A stretch of DNA of 62,526 nucleotides from Bacillus sp. ISL-34 (GTDB lineage: Bacteria > Bacillota > Bacilli > Bacillales > DSM-1321), in the NCBI RefSeq assembly GCF_018613325.1, contig NZ_JAGGQJ010000040.1:1-62526 (forward strand), written 5' to 3'. Position numbers and translations under genes: made by a program. This document shows, piece by piece, positions 55,808 through 62,526 of the stretch (its first letter is position 1; every line of letters begins with the position of its first letter). A model generated the notes under the pieces. It searched no databases, was not told where the DNA came from, and saw nothing but the letters and a program-made list of their open reading frames with translations.

Positions 55808-57196
55808 TTAACCCCCTAACGATTGTTTAAGAGCCTCCGAAACCGATGAAACACCAACGATCTTAATACCTTTCGGCGCAGTCCATCCCCCTATATTATT
55901 AGCCGGTATGATAACCCGCTCAAACCCTAATTTCGCAGCTTCCTGCACCCTTTGTTCAATTCGTGACACCCTTCTGACTTCCCCAGTCAGCCCCACTTCA
56001 CCAATGATGCAATCGGCAGGGTTTGTTGGTTTATCACGGAAGCTTGATGCAATGCTTATTGCGACAGCGAGGTCAATTGCCGGTTCATCCAGCTTAACAC
56101 CACCAGCAACCTTTAAATACGCATCCTGGTTTTGGAGCAGCAAGCCCACTCTCTTTTCCAGAACAGCCATTAAAAGCGAAACACGATTGTGGTCGATTCC
56201 CGTGGCCATTCGCCTCGGGTTTCCAAAACTCGTAGGTGAAATCAATGCTTGAATTTCGACAAGCACCGGCCTTGTGCCCTCCATGGATGCGACGACTGTG
56301 GAACCTGAAGCTCCTTGCGACCGTTCTTCAAGGAAAATTTCCGATGGATTCGCAACCTCTTCCAATCCATGTTCTTTCATTTCAAAAATACCCATCTCAT
56401 TCGTCGAACCAAAGCGATTTTTGACCGCACGTATAATTCGATATGTATGGTGTCTTTCTCCTTCAAAATATAAAACGGTGTCAACCATGTGCTCAAGCAG
56501 CCGCGGCCCCGCAATGGCCCCTTCCTTTGTAACGTGTCCGACGATAAAGATCGCAATCCCGTTCGTCTTAGCAATGCGCATGAGTGAGGCTGTGCATTCC
56601 CTCACTTGTGAAACGCTTCCCGGGGCAGATGTAACTTCCGAATGGTATACCGTCTGGATGGAGTCAATAATGACCAAATCCGGTTTTACCTCTGTAATTG
56701 CCTGTTGGATATAGTCCATATCGGTTTCAGCATAAACGAATAGATGTTCCGACATGGTCCCAAGCCGATCCGCTCTCAATTTGGTCTGCTTGACTGATTC
56801 TTCACCTGATATATATAGCACTTTTTTCTGTTTATGCGCCAATTGTGATGATACTTGTAAAAGCAGGGTGGACTTACCGATACCCGGGTCCCCTCCGATC
56901 AATACAAGTGATCCCTGTACGATCCCGCCCCCTAGAGCACGGTTCAATTCCATTAAATCCGTCGTAATCCTGGGTTCTTTTTCTGATTGAATGGTCGTTA
57001 TGGGTGCTGCCTTCTCCCGTTCCCCGGAACCTCTAACCTCTGAATTGGTAAAAGCACCCTTCCTAGCAGGTTTAACGATTTCGGTTTCCTCGACCATTTT
57101 GTTCCATTCACCGCATCCTGGGCATTTTCCCATCCATTTCGGGGACTCATATCCACAAGACTGACACATAAATTTCGTTTTCTTCTTTACTGCCAT
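55808..57196 (-). CDS. radA: RadA/Sms DNA repair ATPase
   Basis: 462 residues. N-terminal zinc finger Cys11, Cys14, Cys25, Cys28, Walker [11 protein letters not shown] at 101-110, the RadA-specific KNRFGSTNE motif, and a C-terminal Lon-protease-like domain. A DnaB-like helicase acting in recombination and branch migration. It is paired with disA. Confidence 0.97.
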   Translation of the reverse strand: MAVKKKTKFMCQSCGYESPKWMGKCPGCGEWNKMVEETEIVKPARKGAFTNSEVRGSGEREKAAPITTIQSEKEPRITTDLMELNRALGGGIVQGSLVLIGGDPGIGKSTLLLQVSSQLAHKQKKVLYISGEESVKQTKLRADRLGTMSEHLFVYAETDMDYIQQAITEVKPDLVIIDSIQTVYHSEVTSAPGSVSQVRECTASLMRIAKTNGIAIFIVGHVTKEGAIAGPRLLEHMVDTVLYFEGERHHTYRIIRAVKNRFGSTNEMGIFEMKEHGLEEVANPSEIFLEERSQGASGSTVVASMEGTRPVLVEIQALISPTSFGNPRRMATGIDHNRVSLLMAVLEKRVGLLLQNQDAYLKVAGGVKLDEPAIDLAVAISIASSFRDKPTNPADCIIGEVGLTGEVRRVSRIEQRVQEAAKLGFERVIIPANNIGGWTAPKGIKIVGVSSVSEALKQSLGG

Positions 57197-57337
57197 ACAT
57201 TACTCCTCTTCCTTTGGAAAAAATATCTATATTAAGGATATTATATCTCTGTTTTATTTAAACCTTCTAAAGGCTAAGTTTTTTTAAAAAAATATTCACC
57301 CTGCTTGTCCCACTTATACTCATATCTACCTATGGAT

Positions 57338-57378
57338 AAAAAACAGAGGTACACTGCAAAAGAATCTGCGTGTACCTC
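57338..57378 (-). terminator. terminator after clpC
   Basis: On the minus strand GAGGTACAC (57370-57378), inner GCAG...GCAG-like loop, GTGTACCTC (57346-57354), then TGTTTTTTATCC. It closes the ctsR operon. Confidence 0.85.
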
Positions 57379-57394
57379 GAAGTTTAGGATCAGG

Positions 57395-59836
57395 TTATTC
57401 ACTTACATTAACAGGCTCGCCTTGTCGGATTGCAAACTCATTATTCACGACATCCATCACGACCGTTTGCCCTTTTTTGACGTTGCCCTTAAGCAACTCT
57501 TCGGATAGATAATCCTCTACATGCTTCTGAAGCGCCCTGCGGATTGGCCGTGCCCCGTATTCAGGATCAAAACCTTCCGTAGCAATTTTTTCTCTAGCCG
57601 CATCTGTCAGCTCCAAGTATATCTCCTGTTCTTTCAAACGGGTAGTAAGCTGATTTGACATTAATGTAACGATTTGTTTCAAATGATCCTTCTCTAATGA
57701 GTGGAACACGATAGTTTCATCAATACGATTCAGGAATTCCGGACGGAATGCACGTTTGAGTTCTTCCATCACTTTCCCTTTCATATTTTTATAGTCCTGG
57801 CCAGTATCCTGGATGTTAAAGCCGACATACTTATCAGTTTTCAAGGCCGACGCCCCTACATTCGATGTCATGATCAGAATGGTATTCCTGAAATCGACAG
57901 TACGCCCTTTGGAATCTGTCAGTCTTCCGTCTTCCAATACTTGAAGAAGGATATTGAAGACATCCGGATGCGCCTTTTCTATTTCATCGAGAAGAACGAC
58001 GGAGTATGGTTTCCTCCGCACTTTTTCCGTTAACTGACCGCCTTCTTCGTATCCAACATATCCTGGAGGGGATCCAACAAGACGTGAAGTCGAATGTTTC
58101 TCCATATATTCGGACATATCGATGCGGATCATGGCATCTTCATCACCAAAAATGGATTCAGCCAAAGCACGGGCAAGCTCGGTTTTACCGACCCCTGTAG
58201 GTCCCAAGAAGATGAATGAACCAATTGGACGTTTAGGATCTTTCAAACCTGCTCTGGCACGACGTACTGCTTTAGAAACCGCAATGACGGCCTCTTCCTG
58301 CCCAATTACACGATCATGGAGGATTGACTCCATATTAAGCAGTTTGTCTGACTCTGTTTGCGCCAATTTAGTGACTGGCACTCCCGTCCAGCTGGATACG
58401 ACGTGTGCAATGTCATCCACAGTCACTTCACTGTTCTCCTGCCCTTGTTTTTCTTTCCAAGTCTTTTTCGTTTCTTCCAATTGTTCTCTTAAGCGTTGTT
58501 CTGTATCGCGAAGCGAAGCAGCTTTTTCAAATTCCTGACTTTGAACGGAAGCATCCTTTTCCTTGCGAACATCGTCTAGCTTCACTTCAAGTTCCTTTAA
58601 GTTAGGTGGCGTTGTGTATGAGCGCAGCCTGACCTTGGAACCAGCTTCATCAATCAAGTCAATCGCTTTATCCGGTAAAAAGCGATCGGAAATATAACGG
58701 TCGGATAATTTGACTGCGGCATCAATCGCTTCGTCAGTAATCGATACGCGGTGATGTGCCTCATAACGGTCACGCAGCCCCTTGAGAATTTGGATGGATT
58801 CCTCAATAGTCGGCTCATCGACTTGGATTGGCTGGAAACGGCGTTCAAGCGCAGCATCCTTTTCTATATACTTACGGTACTCATCCAAAGTTGTAGCACC
58901 GATACATTGCAATTCACCACGGGCCAATGAAGGTTTAAGGATATTGGAGGCATCAATGGCACCTTCTGCTCCACCTGCACCAATCAATGTATGCAATTCA
59001 TCGATGAATAAGATGATATTACCCGCCTGACGTATTTCATCCATGACTTTCTTCAACCGGTCCTCAAATTCACCACGGTATTTAGTACCAGCCACAACAG
59101 TACCCATATCAAGTGTCATTACGCGTTTATCACGTAAAATTTCAGGTACCTCATTATTGATGATCTGTTGGGCAAGCCCTTCAGCAATCGCTGTTTTACC
59201 TACCCCAGGTTCACCGATCAATACTGGATTATTTTTTGTGCGACGGCTTAATACCTCAATGACACGCTGTATTTCCTTACTTCTTCCGATAACGGGATCC
59301 AAGCTTCCTTCCCTGGCAATCGCCGTTAAATCACGGGCAAGGCCATCCAGTGTCGGTGTGCTCGCATTTGAAGCGGCTGAACCTTGATGACCACCTGATT
59401 CATTGCTGCCCAAAAGCTGTAATACTTGTTGTCTGGCTTTATTTAAACTTACTCCCAGATTATTCAATACGCGGGCAGCTACACCTTCCCCTTCTCGTAT
59501 AAGACCTAGAAGAACATGCTCTGTCCCAACATATGAGTGACCTAATTTTCTTGCCTCATCCATGGAAAGCTCAATGACTTTCTTGGCTCTTGGGGTATAA
59601 TGTATCGTTTGAGCCGTATCCTGTCCACGGCCAATTAAATTTTCCACTTCTTTCTGAATCTTATCCGAACCCAATCCAAGAGCATATAACGCTTTTGCTG
59701 CAATACCATCGCCTTCTCGGACCAGACCCAGTAAAATATGTTCCGTGCCAATATTATTATGACCTAAGCGGATTGCCTCTTCTTGGGCTAATGCTAATAC
59801 TTTCTGGGCTCTTTCAGTAAAACGACCAAACATCAT
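57395..59836 (-). CDS. clpC: ClpC, AAA+ unfoldase of the ClpCP protease
   Basis: 813 residues. The N-terminal repeat domain ([22 protein letters not shown]) and the AAA1 Walker A GEPGVGKT are followed by a coiled-coil/UVR-type middle domain ([22 protein letters not shown]) that binds MecA or McsB. The AAA2 Walker A is GPTGVGKTE. It unfolds arginine-phosphorylated and adaptor-delivered substrates for ClpP. Last gene of the ctsR operon; AGGAGG precedes the ATG. Confidence 0.98.
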   Translation of the reverse strand: MMFGRFTERAQKVLALAQEEAIRLGHNNIGTEHILLGLVREGDGIAAKALYALGLGSDKIQKEVENLIGRGQDTAQTIHYTPRAKKVIELSMDEARKLGHSYVGTEHVLLGLIREGEGVAARVLNNLGVSLNKARQQVLQLLGSNESGGHQGSAASNASTPTLDGLARDLTAIAREGSLDPVIGRSKEIQRVIEVLSRRTKNNPVLIGEPGVGKTAIAEGLAQQIINNEVPEILRDKRVMTLDMGTVVAGTKYRGEFEDRLKKVMDEIRQAGNIILFIDELHTLIGAGGAEGAIDASNILKPSLARGELQCIGATTLDEYRKYIEKDAALERRFQPIQVDEPTIEESIQILKGLRDRYEAHHRVSITDEAIDAAVKLSDRYISDRFLPDKAIDLIDEAGSKVRLRSYTTPPNLKELEVKLDDVRKEKDASVQSQEFEKAASLRDTEQRLREQLEETKKTWKEKQGQENSEVTVDDIAHVVSSWTGVPVTKLAQTESDKLLNMESILHDRVIGQEEAVIAVSKAVRRARAGLKDPKRPIGSFIFLGPTGVGKTELARALAESIFGDEDAMIRIDMSEYMEKHSTSRLVGSPPGYVGYEEGGQLTEKVRRKPYSVVLLDEIEKAHPDVFNILLQVLEDGRLTDSKGRTVDFRNTILIMTSNVGASALKTDKYVGFNIQDTGQDYKNMKGKVMEELKRAFRPEFLNRIDETIVFHSLEKDHLKQIVTLMSNQLTTRLKEQEIYLELTDAAREKIATEGFDPEYGARPIRRALQKHVEDYLSEELLKGNVKKGQTVVMDVVNNEFAIRQGEPVNVSE

Positions 59837-59950
59837 AGGAATTCCTCCTTAAGAATTTTCGTTTTGAATAAAGTTGCTGGCAATTCTCTAAGTAATGGCA
59901 GAAGCTTCTTCTTGCTCCATATCTATTACAAGAAATTTGATACTCCCTAA

Positions 59951-59967
59951 AGAGGTCAATGACCTCT
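59951..59967. other. palindrome at the mcsB-clpC junction
   Basis: AGAGGTCA-A-TGACCTCT is a perfect eight-base inverted repeat overlapping the mcsB stop codon. It has no U-tract. The GGTCA core resembles half of a CtsR heptad, but the repeat is inverted instead of direct, so it is not a normal CtsR box. Confidence 0.45.
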
Positions 59968-61042
59968 ATGAGGAGGAAGTTTCCGTGAAATTCAAGCGTT
60001 CCCGGATGAGTGCTGCTCTACGGATATCCCTTTCATGGGGTCTTAAAGGGCCGCCTGCGTACTTTTGTAAAAATCCAGACTGCGTCAAAATCATCAACTC
60101 ATTTAGAATGCTTTTGGAAATATTTTTTATATACCCAAGATCTATCCCTAACCTAACATCGGAGATACAGGTAGCTGCTTCCTTGGTCTCGATGATTCGA
60201 GCATTGGACAAAATTCCATATGAACGGAAAATTCTATCTTCTAATTGTATGTGGGAAGTCCTCGCTAATGCATCCCTCGCTGACCGTTCCTGGGCTATGA
60301 TTTGCTGCACTACACTTGTTAGATCTTCAACGATATCCCTTTCCGACTTTCCAAGAGTAATTTGATTGGAAATTTGAAAAATATTCCCTAACGCTTGACT
60401 GCCCTCTCCATAAATCCCTCGAACCACCAACCCCAATTGGTTGATAGCCGGTATGATATTATTCATCTGCTGTGTAAGGACCAGGCCGGGAAGATGCATC
60501 ATCACTGAAGCCCTTAATCCTGTTCCCACATTAGTCGGACAACTAGTTAGGTATCCTCTCTCTTCATCATATGCATAGTCTATGGATTCTTCAATCCAAT
60601 CGTCAAGAACATTTGCAATCTTTAAGGTTTCCTTTAGCTGCAACCCCGACATTAAACATTGAATACGGAGATGATCCTCTTCGTTTATCATGATACTTAT
60701 TTCTTCATTTTCCGAAAGGAGACATGCGCTTTTCGCTGAATCTTCAACTAAATGAGGACTGATTAAATGTTTTTCAACGAGAACGCGCTTTTCCAGTGGC
60801 TGCAATTGGTCAATCTCTAAAAGTTCCAGTTTCCCAATCTCTGGTGTCACTTCCTCTTCAATTCTTTTTTTGACCAATTCAATGATTTCTTTAGCTTCTT
60901 CATTTGAAAAGGAGGTTGGGAAGGTAAAGTCCTTGAAATTCCTGGCCAGCCGAATCCGCGAACTCAATACAATATCGATTTCCGGCCCTTCGGCACTCAT
61001 CCAGGAACTCAAGGCGTTTTCTACAAACTTTTCCAAGCTCAT
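59966..61042 (-). CDS. mcsB: McsB, protein-arginine kinase
   Basis: 358 residues of the phosphagen-kinase fold. It has [10 protein letters not shown] near the start, the NEEDH loop at 120-124 and the catalytic Cys168 in SCPTNVGTG. It phosphorylates arginines in CtsR and misfolded proteins, marking them for ClpCP. It needs McsA, encoded just upstream with a four-base overlap. A 129-base spacer separates it from clpC, longer than the near-contiguous arrangement I recall from B. subtilis. Confidence 0.97.
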   Translation of the reverse strand: MSLEKFVENALSSWMSAEGPEIDIVLSSRIRLARNFKDFTFPTSFSNEEAKEIIELVKKRIEEEVTPEIGKLELLEIDQLQPLEKRVLVEKHLISPHLVEDSAKSACLLSENEEISIMINEEDHLRIQCLMSGLQLKETLKIANVLDDWIEESIDYAYDEERGYLTSCPTNVGTGLRASVMMHLPGLVLTQQMNNIIPAINQLGLVVRGIYGEGSQALGNIFQISNQITLGKSERDIVEDLTSVVQQIIAQERSARDALARTSHIQLEDRIFRSYGILSNARIIETKEAATCISDVRLGIDLGYIKNISKSILNELMILTQSGFLQKYAGGPLRPHERDIRRAALIRERLNFTETSSS

Positions 61043-61590
61043 AATTCCTCGCCTCCCTCTTGGGCCACATACCTTTTTTCAAGGGAACGAACCTTATCTC
61101 TTACCTCTGCGGCTTTCTCAAACTCCTCTTGATCAATGTGGACCTTTAAAACTTCTTTCAAATCCAAAATTTGCTTTCGAAGATAGATGGTGCCACCAAT
61201 TCTTTTTGGAATTTTCCCTATATGTGCTGTATTGCCGCTATGAACCCTCTTTAAAATCGGATTTAACTGTTCATTGAACGTTTTATAACATTCGGCACAG
61301 CCAAACTTACCAATATGGACAAATTCTTTATAAGATCGATGACAATGCGGGCAACGCCTCTCTTCCGTTTTAGGAAATGCATTTGCCTTCGTCTGTTGAA
61401 TATTCGACTCCATATTCAACAATCCTGCTAATAAATTATTTATTGAAAAACCAGGTCCACCTGCATCCATGAAAATTTCACCTTTTTCCTGAGCACATTT
61501 CTCACAAATCATGACTTCAGTCTTTTTTCCATTGATGATTTTGGTGAAGTGCAGGGTAGCAGGCCTTTGATGACATTCTTGGCAAATCAA
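61039..61590 (-). CDS. mcsA: McsA, activator of McsB
   Basis: 183 residues with treble-clef zinc motifs: Cys3/Cys6 with Cys29/Cys32, and Cys80/Cys83 with Cys98/Cys101. A C-terminal UVR domain follows ([22 protein letters not shown]). It activates McsB kinase and helps sense oxidative and heavy-metal stress. It follows ctsR by 21 bases. Confidence 0.97.
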   Translation of the reverse strand: MICQECHQRPATLHFTKIINGKKTEVMICEKCAQEKGEIFMDAGGPGFSINNLLAGLLNMESNIQQTKANAFPKTEERRCPHCHRSYKEFVHIGKFGCAECYKTFNEQLNPILKRVHSGNTAHIGKIPKRIGGTIYLRKQILDLKEVLKVHIDQEEFEKAAEVRDKVRSLEKRYVAQEGGEEL

Positions 61591-61611
61591 CGTTCATCAC
61601 CTCTGCCAGTT

Positions 61612-62073
61612 TCATTTATATTTTAAAGTCGTAAGCATCGCAGTTAAAATTCTTGCCCTAAGCTCATCGCGGTCAGGTAGGTCGATATAAATCACCGATC
61701 TATCTATGACGCTCATCATAATCTTAGCTTCTCTTTCATTAATGACATCTTCATTCATCAGCCGTGAAATTACTCCTTCAGCCATCGATTGAGTCACCCT
61801 GGAACCAATAAGCGATAATAACTGGTTGATAAGTTGCACGGAATCCTGTGATTCCACTTTCATAATGCGTATATAACCGCCGCCTCCACGCTTACTCTCT
61901 ACAACATAACCTCTCTCGATGGTAAACCTGGTATTGATTACGTAATTGATTTGAGAAGGAACACACTGAAATTTATCTGCTATTTCACTTCTTTTAATCT
62001 CTAAGATATCTTTTTGGCTTATTTCTAGTACTTGCTTCAAATAAGTTTCGATAACATCAGATATGTTTCTCAC
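61612..62073 (-). CDS. ctsR: CtsR, class III heat-shock repressor
   Basis: 153 residues. The N-terminal winged helix-turn-helix has the glycine-rich wing RGGGGYIRI at 62-70 that enters the minor groove and carries the arginine (62) known in Geobacillus as a McsB target. A C-terminal dimerisation domain follows. It starts with GTG at 62073 with GGGGGAGG close upstream. A CtsR box directly precedes it, so it is autoregulated. Confidence 0.97.
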   Translation of the reverse strand: MRNISDVIETYLKQVLEISQKDILEIKRSEIADKFQCVPSQINYVINTRFTIERGYVVESKRGGGGYIRIMKVESQDSVQLINQLLSLIGSRVTQSMAEGVISRLMNEDVINEREAKIMMSVIDRSVIYIDLPDRDELRARILTAMLTTLKYK

Positions 62074-62093
62074 TCAGCCTCCCCCATTCTGAC

Positions 62094-62141
62094 TTTGACT
62101 ATATTTGACTATTATTATACAAGGAATAATGCATTTTGCAA
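62094..62141 (-). promoter_or_regulatory. ctsR promoter with CtsR operator
   Basis: On the minus strand TTGCAA (62136-62141), a 16-base spacer and TATAAT (62114-62119) form the promoter. The tandem heptads AGTCAAA-TAT-AGTCAAA (62094-62110) right after the -10 match the CtsR consensus RGTCAAA-NAN-RGTCAAA. Bound CtsR would block transcription start. Confidence 0.9.
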
Positions 62142-62384
62142 CTTAAACGCACTTTCTTTCTGTATTATCCATTTTCTCCAAATTATATGTAGTTACATAC
62201 CCCATTGAACATTAAAGTTGAAATATCTTACATAAATACCCTAAAAGGATACATGCAAAACCTGATATTTTTCTTCTCCTTAAGGTTTCCCCACTTAAAT
62301 TCTGCCCAATTCCGGAACTCACCCCAAATAAGGCCAGCCCCATGCTGTCCCTCGAAATAAAAAAACTTTTTTTAATTACGAACA
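62142..62384. other. intergenic region between 5S rRNA and ctsR
   Basis: About 240 AT-rich bases without a supported gene. No tRNA gene or further promoter motif was recognised. Confidence 0.6.
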
Positions 62385-62417
62385 TCAAAAAAGACCAGCC
62401 AGAATGGCTGATCTTTC
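62385..62417 (-). terminator. rRNA operon terminator
   Basis: On the minus strand AGATCAGCCA, loop TTC, TGGCTGGTCT, then TTTTTGATG, just after the 5S rRNA 3' end. Confidence 0.85.
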
Positions 62418-62423
62418 AAAATG

Positions 62424-62526
<103 letters not shown>

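Overview
This window is a chromosomal segment of a low-to-moderate GC Gram-positive bacterium of the Bacillaceae. Gene order and protein sequences closely follow the Bacillus subtilis ribosomal-protein supercluster (the ctsR to pdaB stretch), and sporulation genes (pdaB, kbaA, gerD, cwlD, sigH) are present. A Peribacillus- or Bacillus-like species is my best guess; I could not check this by a search. Nearly everything is transcribed on the minus strand, so the biological reading direction is from right (62.5 kb) to left (1).

Layout in the direction of transcription. At the right edge lies the 3' part of a 5S rRNA with its terminator. Next comes the CtsR-controlled stress operon ctsR-mcsA-mcsB-clpC, followed by radA-disA, yacL, ispD-ispF, gltX, a cysteine T-box, cysE-cysS-mrnC-rlmB-rae1, sigH, rpmGB-secE, nusG, rplK-rplA, an L10 leader with rplJ-rplL, rsmC-like ybxB, rpoB-rpoC, and rplGB-rpsL-rpsG-fusA-tuf. 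The long S10-spc-alpha array then runs from rpsJ to rplQ. It is followed by the ECF transporter core ecfA1-ecfA2-ecfT, truA, and rplM-rpsI. A short accessory stretch interrupts the conserved order at 5.7-8.8 kb: a TetR-like regulator, a divergent DHA2-type MFS exporter, and an ECF substrate-binding (S) component. The conserved order resumes with ybaK, cwlD, salA, gerD, kbaA, pdaB and a small conserved-looking gene. The left edge carries tandem promoters and a boxA leader of the next rRNA operon. The window is thus bracketed by two rRNA operons in the same orientation.

Most genes act in gene expression: transcription (rpoA, rpoB, rpoC, nusG, sigH), translation (about 30 ribosomal proteins, EF-Tu, EF-G, IF1, two aminoacyl-tRNA synthetases, rRNA and tRNA modification, Rae1, Mini-III) and protein export (secY, secE). 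Others cover protein quality control (clpC, mcsA, mcsB, ctsR), c-di-AMP and DNA integrity (disA, radA), isoprenoid and cysteine synthesis, and vitamin uptake energised by the ECF module. Visible regulation includes a CtsR box, the L10 leader, a Cys T-box, many sigma-A promoters, a sigma-G-like promoter before gerD, and numerous intrinsic terminators.

The most notable observation is a decayed methionine aminopeptidase gene (map) between adk and infA. It lacks its N-terminus and carries stops and frameshifts, although map is normally intact at this place. Other points for a second look are a multi-hairpin, terminator-ending RNA upstream of ecfA1, tandem hairpins between rplGB and rpoC whose U-tract lies on the opposite strand, hairpins in the rpoB-rpoC spacer, palindromic operators between tetR and the exporter, and a perfect palindrome inside the sigH promoter. 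No transposases, phage genes, CRISPR arrays or tRNA genes were seen.
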